Positions 15,474 through 21,644 of a DNA stretch of 21,644 bases are shown here, one piece after another. Made by a program: the position numbers and the translations under genes. Origin of the DNA: Verrucomicrobiota bacterium (GTDB lineage: Bacteria; Verrucomicrobiota; Verrucomicrobiia; Limisphaerales; JAHEOI01); assembly GCA_018610125.1 (NCBI GenBank), contig JAHEOI010000225.1:1-21644 (forward strand). The letters run 5' to 3'. The notes below the pieces were generated by a model. That model had not been told where the DNA came from, did not search any database, and was given only the letters and a program-made list of their open reading frames with translations. Position 1 is the stretch's first letter; each line of letters begins with the position of its first letter.

Positions 15474-16163
15474 ATGAGTCATGAACGAATAAGAATCGGG
15501 ACCATTGCCATTGCTTTAAGCTTGCTTTCGGGGGGCTTGCTGACGACGACAGCACAGGCGCAAGGACAAGGGCAAGGGCAACAAAAAGGCATCCAACTCC
15601 GCTCTCAGAATTCGGCGAAGAAGGGAGCGCAGAGTCCGAAGCAAAAGTTGATGCAAATTCGCACGCAGCTCCAAGCCGTCGATAAGAAATTGGGCAAGGC
15701 CCAAGAAGCGGCGATGGAGAAAGAAGAAATTCAAAATCTGCGAAAGGCCTACATCAACGAGCAGAAAAAGCAAATGGTCAAAATTGCTCCGGATAAAAAG
15801 GAGCAGATCAACCGCCGATTTCAGCTTGTTAAGGAGTTGGTAGCGTCGCAGGGCTCGGAGAAAGATCAGAAGCTCGCCGCCAAGGAAAGGCAAAGCAAGG
15901 CGAAAGAGTTTCAGCAGTTAAACCGGAGCCTTAGGAAGATTGAGAAAGAGGCAAACTCCAAGGAGAAGGTCAAACAGAAGCAAAAGACCTATCGGAAAAG
16001 CCTGATTAAGGCCATGAAGGCGGAGAACGAGAATGTTGAATCCCTTCTGGCAAAGCGAAAGAAACTGGTCGCCAAATATCGCCAACTCCGCATTAAACTG
16101 CAAAGTCTGTTAAAACAGCGGCAGAAGGGCCGGCAAAAACCTAATCGCGGCCCACAAAAGTAA
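15474..16163 (+). CDS. Secreted lysine/glutamine-rich coiled-coil protein, unknown function
   Basis: The 229-residue product has a clear Sec signal (MSHERIRIGTIAIALSLLSG, cleavage likely after TTTAQAQ), a short QG repeat (QGQGQGQQ), then an almost continuous charged helix from about residue 50 to 215 with heptad-like leucine, isoleucine and valine spacing. It is strongly basic (many K and R) and ends RQKGRQKPNRGPQK. AGGAAG lies about 13 nt before the ATG in an A-rich leader. No catalytic or heme motif is present. I cannot assign a family. A periplasmic coiled-coil chaperone, a polyanion- or envelope-binding protein, or a structural rod are all possible. A terminator-like hairpin follows 41 nt after the stop, so it is probably monocistronic. 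Confidence 0.75.
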   Translation: MSHERIRIGTIAIALSLLSGGLLTTTAQAQGQGQGQQKGIQLRSQNSAKKGAQSPKQKLMQIRTQLQAVDKKLGKAQEAAMEKEEIQNLRKAYINEQKKQMVKIAPDKKEQINRRFQLVKELVASQGSEKDQKLAAKERQSKAKEFQQLNRSLRKIEKEANSKEKVKQKQKTYRKSLIKAMKAENENVESLLAKRKKLVAKYRQLRIKLQSLLKQRQKGRQKPNRGPQK

Positions 16164-16460
16164 CCCCGAGGCGGTTGCGGTAGGGCCGACGGTCCGCCTG
16201 ATAGGGACGCCGTCCTCGGCGTCCCATTTTTTTGGGTGCGGGAACGGTCGGCAGGGGACTGCCGACCCTACCACCGCAGGGCCGCTTCCTCCCTTTTCGA
16301 TCGAGCGGCGTTACAGGCGTCCCCGACTGGAGGGATGCAAGCCTAGTCACACCTCTTGATTCGTGATAGGGACCTCGTCCCCGAGGTCCTCTGGCGGTCG
16401 GGGGGCAAGGATAGAAGTGGGACGTCCGGGAGAACGTCCCTATCTCTCGAGCTCTTTATC
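16164..16460. repeat. Cluster of stem-loop repeats between convergent genes
   Basis: The 297-bp gap contains no gene. Besides the terminator-like copy it holds GGTCGGCA-GGGGAC-TGCCGACC followed by CTACCACCGC (from 16246), like the opening of the 106-bp repeat; GGACCTCG-TCCC-CGAGGTCC (16370-16389) after TGATAGG; and, on the minus strand, GATAGGGACGTTCTCCCGGA running into CGTCCC (16444-16419). All share the plan TAGGG - stem - TCC-containing loop - stem, with different stem sequences that still pair. Confidence 0.65.
16196..16233 (+). terminator. Terminator-like stem-loop made from a dispersed repeat (copy 2)
   Basis: GGGACGCCG (16204-16212), loop TCCT and CGGCGTCCC (16217-16225) form a perfect 9-bp GC-rich stem followed by A and seven Ts (16227-16233). 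It lies 41 nt after the coiled-coil gene stop. The same 29-nt string occurs at 779-807 without the T-run, so this looks like a repeat serving as a terminator. Confidence 0.6.
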
Positions 16461-17855
16461 TCAATATTCCGAGTTTCCTTTACGACCCGGCTCGGGAGTC
16501 GGGTAAAACCCTTGCGCATCGGACTCTACCGGGGCCGATGAATCCATCGTCATCTTGTCGACGTCCGGCGCATATTCTTCATCCGAATTGAGAAACTCTT
16601 CAAAGGTGATTTCCTGGCCGGTGTGGGCGGCCTTGCGTCCCATCGATGAGACCGCGGTCGCTTTTACCCCTCGGGCCGCTTCGTTGAACGGCTTGTCGTC
16701 GCGGATGGCATCGATCAAGTCATCCCATTCGTTCTGATATGGATTGCGCTCGTCCGGAGGGACATCAGACTCCCAGATCTTCTTGGAAGGCTCCGGGCTT
16801 TGGCTGCTGTAAGTGATGGAAGGAAGCCCGCAATCTCCATGACTGGACATGATAGCCATTCCCTTGCTGCCATGTCCGTAGCTGGAGTAGATGCCATGCG
16901 TTCCGGCCATACAGCGTCCTTCCTGAATAAATTTGGTGCCATCGGGGAATGTGTATTCCACTGAATAGGAATCGAAATTCTGATCGACATAGACATCACC
17001 TCGAGGAGTGGCCTTGTAATGGCGTCCTCCGAGGGCCTGCGCCTTCACCGGCCAAGCGTTCTTCATCCAACAGCTCGAGTCCACATGATGAACATAGAAG
17101 TCATTGAAGCATCCCCCACTGGCCCAGATGAAGCTATGGAAACGCCGAATTTGCCAGAGCAGCTCGCTTGGCTCTCCGGGCCATTTGGTCGAGAAAGCCG
17201 ATCCGATCGGCCCTTGCATCCGGTAACCGCGCAGCAGGATCAAATCACCGATCTCCCCGTCTTGAATCCGCTTGTACAACTCCTGGAACGCCCGGCTATG
17301 GCGCGACATCAGGCCGACACCGACCTTGAGGTTCTTCGCTTCCGACTCCTCGGCGAGCTCAAGCATCCGACGCGAGGTCGGTCCGTCGGCCGTCAACGGT
17401 TTTTCCATGAAAACGTTGAGTCCCTTTTTGATCGCGTACGTAAAATGCACCCAACGAAACGCCAATGGTGTCGTGAAAATGGCGACGTCGCCCGGTTTGA
17501 GACAATCCATCGCTTTCTTGTAGGCATCGAATCCGAGGAATTTCCGTTCCTGGGGCACGTCCACCATGTTGCCGACGTCGTGTTCCTTCAGCGCGCTGTA
17601 ACTCCCGTCAAGGCGATCTTGAAAGATATCGGCCATGGCCACGAGCTTGACCGGGCCTCTCTTAACCGACATGGCATTCACCGCTGCGCCTGTGCCGCGT
17701 CCGCCGCAGCCGATCAATGCTACGTTGATCGTGTTGTCTTCCGCCGCATGCACGTGAGGGATTGATGCACCGGCAATGGCTGTGGCCGCAGCGATACGGC
17801 CCGAGCTTTTGATAAATTCCCGACGTGAGGTCGAGTTGATTGGATGTTCGTTCAT
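16461..17855 (-). CDS. TAT-exported Gfo/Idh/MocA family oxidoreductase
   Basis: The 464-residue product starts MNEHPINSTSRREFIKSSGR. The frame could begin at 17942, but that extension crosses a tandem repeat, and starting at 17855 puts the twin-arginine motif (R11 R12) near the N-terminus. After the TAT signal ('IAAATAIAGASIPHVHAAED'), 'VALIGCGGRGTG' (glycines 49-56) is the Rossmann NAD(P)-binding loop, and E151-K152-P153 in 'NVFMEKPLTADG' is the family's conserved EKP motif. The C-terminal domain has 'DFYVHHVDSSCWMKNAWPVK' with the usual catalytic-region histidines. The family oxidises or reduces sugars and inositols. Exported members, such as Zymomonas glucose-fructose oxidoreductase, carry the cofactor across folded. 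The substrate is unknown. It is divergent from the PVC heme/dehydrogenase-like gene, suggesting related sugar chemistry. Confidence 0.93.
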   Translation of the reverse strand: MNEHPINSTSRREFIKSSGRIAAATAIAGASIPHVHAAEDNTINVALIGCGGRGTGAAVNAMSVKRGPVKLVAMADIFQDRLDGSYSALKEHDVGNMVDVPQERKFLGFDAYKKAMDCLKPGDVAIFTTPLAFRWVHFTYAIKKGLNVFMEKPLTADGPTSRRMLELAEESEAKNLKVGVGLMSRHSRAFQELYKRIQDGEIGDLILLRGYRMQGPIGSAFSTKWPGEPSELLWQIRRFHSFIWASGGCFNDFYVHHVDSSCWMKNAWPVKAQALGGRHYKATPRGDVYVDQNFDSYSVEYTFPDGTKFIQEGRCMAGTHGIYSSYGHGSKGMAIMSSHGDCGLPSITYSSQSPEPSKKIWESDVPPDERNPYQNEWDDLIDAIRDDKPFNEAARGVKATAVSSMGRKAAHTGQEITFEEFLNSDEEYAPDVDKMTMDSSAPVESDAQGFYPTPEPGRKGNSEY

Positions 17856-17904
17856 AGTCTGATCTTCGACAGATTCGATCCGGTTGTCAATCTTTCCCCC
17901 GACC

Positions 17905-17981
17905 AAAGTAGAAGCGGCTGCCAGTCGCTTTGTTTGCTCCAATGAAAGTAGACAGCGGCGGCCAGCCGCTTCGTTCCCTCC
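17905..17981. repeat. Two imperfect tandem units of about 37 bp, period 40
   Basis: Unit 1 (17905-17940) and unit 2 (17945-17981) share AAAGTAGA, then AGCGGC(T/G)GCCAG(T/C)CGCTT, then a (T)GTT(T/C)(G/C)CTCC-like end. Each contains a near-palindromic core (AGCGGCGGCCAGCCGCT in unit 2). It lies upstream of the Gfo/Idh start codon. Confidence 0.6.
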
Positions 17982-18121
17982 TCTTTATTGCTTACGAACG
18001 GTTGCAACGATTGATACCTCTGTTGGCGTGACATTTTTTCTCCGTAGGGATTGGTCAGATCAACAGCTCGGGAGTGCCGTACCTCCCGACCGACAACACC
18101 CGTGACGCGCAATGCTTGACA

Positions 18122-18179
18122 AGCACAGCCTCGCATTGGAGCATACGACCCATGCACAAGTACTCGAAAGGGCTGTGCT
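18122..18179 (+). promoter_or_regulatory. 9-bp inverted repeat in the leader of the PVC heme gene
   Basis: AGCACAGCC (18122-18130) and GGCTGTGCT (18171-18179) are exact complements separated by 40 nt, which contain an inner GCAT...ATGC pair. It directly follows the TTGACA at 18116-18121 and ends 98 nt before the start codon. It may be a leader RNA structure or operator; nothing decides between them. Confidence 0.3.
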
Positions 18180-18277
18180 ACCTGGAAGCCGTCAGTGCCG
18201 GGCCTGCTGCTTGCTTTCAGTTGGACCAGGAATAAGAGACCAGAAACCGACGCAGTCAGTTACGACAACGGAATTTT

Positions 18278-21200
18278 ATGAAAAGCTTGAAGCGAGCCTT
18301 GATGATCCTCTTTGCCGGGGGCCTCTCTGTCAGCGGCCTGGCCGCGGAAGCCCCGGCGCCCCATTGGATTTGGTGCCACGAATCGCCGGAAGACGGCGAG
18401 ACTGTCTACCTGCGCCGACACTTTGAACTGACCGATGAATGGGAAAAGGCCGAATTGACGTTCACGTGCGATAACGCAGCGGTCGTCTGGGTCAACGGAG
18501 AAAAGGTCGCGATTAATAACGATTGGAACACGCCCAAGACGGTTGAAATCCAAGACAACCTTCACGCAGGACGCAACGTGATTGCCATCAAGGCAAGTAA
18601 CCAAGGCGGCCAGGCCGGTCTCCTGGCTCGACTTCGTCTCCTCTCGGACGACAAGGATAAGGACGCTTACCTTGTAACGGATGGCCGATGGAAGTGCCAC
18701 CGCGAGCGTGTTGCGGCCTGGGAGACGTCCGATTTCGATGCCTCCGATTGGAAACCGGCGATCGAGCTCGCAGGTTACGGAGCGCAGCCCTGGGGCACTG
18801 TGTTGGAGCAGGCGCAAATCGCATCCGGCAACGGCAAGCGCGGGATCGAGGTCCCCGACGGCTTTGAAGCCGAATTGCTCTACTCTGTCCCAAAAGGGCA
18901 ATACGGCTCTTGGGTGGCGATCACCTTTGAGGACCGTCGGCATTTGATTGCTTCCCCCCAGGATGGGAAGCTCTGTCGGGTGACCATCCCACCGATCGGG
19001 TCCAATGGGACCGCTGAAGTGGAGCAGCTCGATGACCTCGGGATCGGGTCCGCTCAAGGCCTCTGCTATGCCTATGGGCGGCTCTATGCTATGGCGAATG
19101 GCGGCCCCGGAAGCGGCTTATATCAAGTCCTCGATTCGGACGGGGATGGACGCCTCGATACCGTGGAAAAGCTTCAGGCCCTGCAAGGCGGCGGAGAGCA
19201 TGGTCCCCACAGCGTGATTAAGGATGCCCAGGGGAACGGCCTCTATGTTGTCTGCGGTAACCATACCGATCCGCTCGAGCAATACGACACCTATCTTCAA
19301 CCCAAGGTCTGGGACGAGGACTTTTTGGTGAATCGATTATGGGATGCGCGCGGCCACGCACGGGGACGCCTGGCTCCCGGTGGATGGATCGCGCACGTGG
19401 GCCGTGATGGAGAAAAATGGAGCCTTTACTCGAGCGGTTATCGCAACACGTATGATATCGCGCTCAATCGGCACGGCGAGCTATTCACTTATGACGCGGA
19501 CATGGAATGGGATGTCGGCACGCCGTGGTATCGCCCGACGCGAATCTGCCATGCCACCTCGGGCTCGGAATTCGGCTGGCGCTCTGGCACAGGCAAATGG
19601 CCGACCTACTTCCCGGATTCCCTCCCGCCGGCCGTGAATATCGGACCGGGCTCTCCGACAGGCGTCGTCTTCGGCGGAGGCCTCAATTTTCCCACCCGCT
19701 ACCAAAAGGCCCTTTTTGGCCTGGATTGGACCTTTGGCACTATCTACGCAATCCATCTCCAGCCTCAGGGGGCAAGCTACCAAGGCCGCAAAGAAGAGTT
19801 TCTCACGGGGCGCCCCCTGCCTTTGACCGATATCGCGGTCGGTCCCGATGGCGCCCTCTATTTCACGATCGGAGGGCGCGGCACCCAATCGGCCCTCTAT
19901 CGCGTCACCTACACCGGGTCGAAATCCACCAAGCCCCCCGGGAAGATCATCGACAAAAAGGCTGCCAAAGTGCGGACGCTGCGGCGCAAGCTGGAGCAAT
20001 TCCACGGCCGAGAGGCCCCCAACGCGGTCTCCCAAGCCTGGCCGCATCTTGATCATCCCGATCGCTTTGTCCGCTATGCCGCACGTATCGCCATCGAGAA
20101 TCAGCCGCTCTCCCAATGGCGTCAACGCGTCTTCAAGCTCAAAAGCCGATGGGGCATCATCAACGGGGGCATCGCGCTTGCCCGGCATGGAAAGGCAAGC
20201 GATCAAGACGCGCTGCTTAAGACTCTCAATCAGCTCGAGCTGGAGGCTCTCGATGAGCCCCAAAAGCTCGGGCTCCTTCGCGCCTACGCCCTCGCGTTCA
20301 TTCGCCTGGGAGAGCCCAATGACTCGGCCAAGCAACGGCTCATCGATCGCTTCAGTCCGCAATACCCGGCATCCAGCCCGATGGTCAATCGCGAGCTGTG
20401 TCGGCTCCTTGTCTATCTCGGCTCGCCGACCGTTATCGGCAAGACACTCCATCTGATGGAGACCGAGAAGCCGGGCGGGCACCGATTCGATCGCGAGCTC
20501 CTTCAGCGCAATCCGGGCTACGGCAAGACGCTCGCGAACTACTTGGACAAGCAGACCGCACAGCAAGAGCAGCAGGTCTTCTATGCGCTCATGCTTAGCA
20601 ATGTCGAATATGGCTGGACGCTCAAGCAGCGCAAGCGCTACTTCCAATGGTTCAATACGGCCGACGAGAAATATGCCGGTGGCGCAAGCTTTGAAGGCTT
20701 CCTGGAAAACATCAAGAAGGGCGCACTCGAAAACACCTCTGAAGCCGAGCGTCAGGCGCTGGCCTCGATTCTGGGCGAGCAAGGCGGAGAGAGCGCCTCG
20801 GCAGCACCCGAGGAGCGTCCCCAACCGGAAGGTCCCGGGAAGCACTGGACGATTAAGGATTTGCGCCCCTTGGTGGAAGGGGGCCTTGAAGGGCGAAGCT
20901 TCGAGAATGGCAAGGCGATGTACGCCGCTGCTTACTGCGTCGATTGCCATCGCTTCCGCGGGGAGGGTGGGGCGATCGGTCCCGACCTCACCAATCTGGC
21001 GACGCGCTTTAGCTACGAAGACCTCCTCCAATCCATTTTGAAGCCCAACGCGGTGGTGTCCGACCAATACCAGTCGACCATCATTAAAAAGAAGGATGGC
21101 TCCACGCTACTCGGCCGCATTATCGGCGAGCAGGACGGGAAGCTTCAAGTCGCGGTCAACCCTCTCAAGCCCGAGGAGTATGTGACCGTTGACAAGGAAG

Positions 21201-21337
21201 CCGTCAAATCCAAGCAGCCGTCACCGACGTCGCTCATGCCTCCGGGCCTGATCGATCGCCTGAACAAAAAAGAAGTCCTTGATCTCCTTGCCTATTTGAT
21301 GTCGCGAGGCAATCCGGATGCCCCGATGTTTGAATAA
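18278..21337 (+). CDS. PVC-type heme-binding protein with dehydrogenase-like propeller and HEAT-like region
   Basis: The 1019-residue secreted product begins MKSLKRALMILFAGGLSVSG. Residues about 25-180 are a beta-sandwich, carbohydrate-binding-like module ('AAVVWVNGEKVAINNDW', 'DFDASDWKPA'). Residues about 190-550 form the PVC membrane-bound dehydrogenase propeller ('IEVPDGFEAELLYSVP', 'LPLTDIAVGPDGALYFTIGG'), related to soluble glucose/sorbosone dehydrogenases. It includes an EF-hand-like calcium loop, DSDGDGRLDTVE (286-297). Residues about 560-840 are helical and HEAT-like. The C-terminal heme c domain has C887-VD-C890-H891, 'GGAIGPDLTNLATRFSYEDL' and M987 in SLMPPGL, a likely axial ligand. 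This order is typical of the TIGR02604/TIGR02603 architecture. A sugar- or alcohol-oxidising role passing electrons to the heme is plausible but unproven. Confidence 0.93.
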   Translation: MKSLKRALMILFAGGLSVSGLAAEAPAPHWIWCHESPEDGETVYLRRHFELTDEWEKAELTFTCDNAAVVWVNGEKVAINNDWNTPKTVEIQDNLHAGRNVIAIKASNQGGQAGLLARLRLLSDDKDKDAYLVTDGRWKCHRERVAAWETSDFDASDWKPAIELAGYGAQPWGTVLEQAQIASGNGKRGIEVPDGFEAELLYSVPKGQYGSWVAITFEDRRHLIASPQDGKLCRVTIPPIGSNGTAEVEQLDDLGIGSAQGLCYAYGRLYAMANGGPGSGLYQVLDSDGDGRLDTVEKLQALQGGGEHGPHSVIKDAQGNGLYVVCGNHTDPLEQYDTYLQPKVWDEDFLVNRLWDARGHARGRLAPGGWIAHVGRDGEKWSLYSSGYRNTYDIALNRHGELFTYDADMEWDVGTPWYRPTRICHATSGSEFGWRSGTGKWPTYFPDSLPPAVNIGPGSPTGVVFGGGLNFPTRYQKALFGLDWTFGTIYAIHLQPQGASYQGRKEEFLTGRPLPLTDIAVGPDGALYFTIGGRGTQSALYRVTYTGSKSTKPPGKIIDKKAAKVRTLRRKLEQFHGREAPNAVSQAWPHLDHPDRFVRYAARIAIENQPLSQWRQRVFKLKSRWGIINGGIALARHGKASDQDALLKTLNQLELEALDEPQKLGLLRAYALAFIRLGEPNDSAKQRLIDRFSPQYPASSPMVNRELCRLLVYLGSPTVIGKTLHLMETEKPGGHRFDRELLQRNPGYGKTLANYLDKQTAQQEQQVFYALMLSNVEYGWTLKQRKRYFQWFNTADEKYAGGASFEGFLENIKKGALENTSEAERQALASILGEQGGESASAAPEERPQPEGPGKHWTIKDLRPLVEGGLEGRSFENGKAMYAAAYCVDCHRFRGEGGAIGPDLTNLATRFSYEDLLQSILKPNAVVSDQYQSTIIKKKDGSTLLGRIIGEQDGKLQVAVNPLKPEEYVTVDKEAVKSKQPSPTSLMPPGLIDRLNKKEVLDLLAYLMSRGNPDAPMFE

Positions 21338-21391
21338 CGAAAATGCTGGCGAGACGTTCCCTCAGACCATTCGAAGCATGAGTGCGATCAA

Positions 21392-21497
21392 GGTCAGCAG
21401 CGGACTGCAGACCCTACCACCGCTGTTGCGGTAGGGACCGCACTCCGCTGCGGTCCGCGCCTTCGCCTCTGCGAAGGCATTCTAAAACTTGACTCAT
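21392..21497 (+). repeat. 106-bp dispersed repeat, copy B
   Basis: Ungapped partner of 10579-10684 with 8 differences in 106 positions, seven of them in the first 36 nt. The GGACCGCA...TGCGGTCC and GCCTTCGC...GCGAAGGC stems are fully conserved; the one difference in the latter hairpin falls in the loop (TTCT versus CTCT). It sits 54 nt after the stop of the PVC heme gene. Confidence 0.85.
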
Positions 21498-21602
21498 CCT
21501 CGACAAATTTCGGCCTTTCAAGGCCCCTAGCGGTAATACCGTTCGGAAAATGCTCATCTCTGACTCGCCCTTACAGGGCTTGAGCTCGTCTGCGTTTCGG
21601 TT

Positions 21603-21621
21603 CCCAGGGTGGAACCCTGGG
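21603..21621 (+). repeat. CCCAGGGT/ACCCTGGG hairpin
   Basis: CCCAGGGT (21603-21610), loop GGA and ACCCTGGG (21614-21621) pair perfectly over 8 bp, followed by CTATG. 'CCCAGGGT...ACCCTGGGCTA' hairpins are, from memory, frequent intergenic repeats in planctomycetes and Verrucomicrobiota. No T-run follows. Confidence 0.5.
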
Positions 21622-21644
21622 CTATGTTGACCCGCACCTTTGGC

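Larger units (their letters stand above)
17856..18277. promoter_or_regulatory. 422-bp divergent promoter region with repeats
   Basis: No gene is seen. It must hold promoters for the Gfo/Idh gene (-) and the PVC heme gene (+). Visible are a tandem repeat (17905-17981), a hairpin TCGGGAG/CTCCCGA (18068-18089), a -35-like TTGACA (18116-18121) without a well-spaced -10, and a 9-bp inverted repeat (18122-18179). Confidence 0.5.
21338..21644. other. 307-bp right-end intergenic region with repeats, no gene seen
   Basis: It contains 106-bp repeat copy B, a small palindrome GGCCTT-TC-AAGGCC (21512-21525) and a strong hairpin at 21603-21621. No reading frame resembles a gene start before the window ends. 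Confidence 0.6.

Noticed and set aside
16164..16460. CRISPR array
   Set aside because: The repeats are hairpins of differing sequence without regular spacing or unique spacers, and no cas gene is present.
17019..17765. 248-codon plus-strand frame
   Set aside because: It is antisense to the Gfo/Idh gene, whose Rossmann and EKP motifs are unmistakable.
17856..17942. Upstream extension of the Gfo/Idh frame (29 codons)
   Set aside because: It crosses a tandem repeat and would bury the TAT signal; the start at 17855 fits better.
19481..21067. 528-codon minus-strand frame
   Set aside because: It lies wholly antisense to the well-supported PVC heme gene; GC-rich third positions leave the opposite strand open.

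Overview
The window looks like chromosomal DNA from a PVC-superphylum bacterium, more likely Verrucomicrobiota than Planctomycetota. The evidence is the gene content: DUF1501, DUF1549/DUF1553, pre-peptidase C-terminal (PPC) and WD40-plus-planctomycete-cytochrome proteins, a PVC-type heme protein fused to a sugar-dehydrogenase-like propeller, and a TAT-exported Gfo/Idh/MocA oxidoreductase. Stem-loop-rich repeats fill the intergenic gaps, which also fits. No rRNA, tRNA, CRISPR array, transposase or phage gene was seen.

Layout. 1-568 (-) is the N-terminal part of a LURP-one-like protein that runs off the left edge. 569-1292 is a 724-bp gap with repeats only. 1293-10520 (+) is a four-gene co-directional cluster: TAT-exported DUF1501 protein, Big2/cytochrome/DUF1549/DUF1553 protein, PPC-domain protein, and a cytochrome-WD40-coiled coil-WD40 protein. 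10843-12567 (-) is a secreted cadherin-like/tandem-cytochrome/leucine-rich-repeat protein, convergent with the cluster. It is divergent from a gamma-glutamyltransferase family gene (12800-14509, +). That gene meets a DUF454 membrane protein gene (14516-14980, -) end to end, 6 bp apart. The DUF454 gene overlaps by 11 nt an upstream gene for a small glycine-rich membrane protein (14970-15314, -). 15474-16163 (+) encodes a lysine-rich secreted coiled-coil protein of unknown function, followed by a terminator-like repeat hairpin. 16461-17855 (-) is a TAT-exported Gfo/Idh/MocA oxidoreductase, divergent from a 1019-residue PVC-type heme protein (18278-21337, +). The right end (21338-21644) holds repeats only.

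How it may work together. Nearly all products carry Sec or TAT signals, so the region encodes an envelope or periplasmic programme. Four proteins carry c-type heme motifs, five CXXCH and one CX4CH in total. They are combined with protein-protein or carbohydrate-type modules (WD40, LRR, Big2, PPC, cadherin-like). My inference is a large extracytoplasmic heme-protein assembly whose substrate is unknown, with the Gfo/Idh and PVC dehydrogenase-like proteins pointing to sugar oxidation. The least explained DNA is a family of stem-loop repeats: two 106-bp copies about 92% identical lie at almost the same distance (58 and 54 nt) after the stop codons of long + strand genes, and variant stems show paired base changes.
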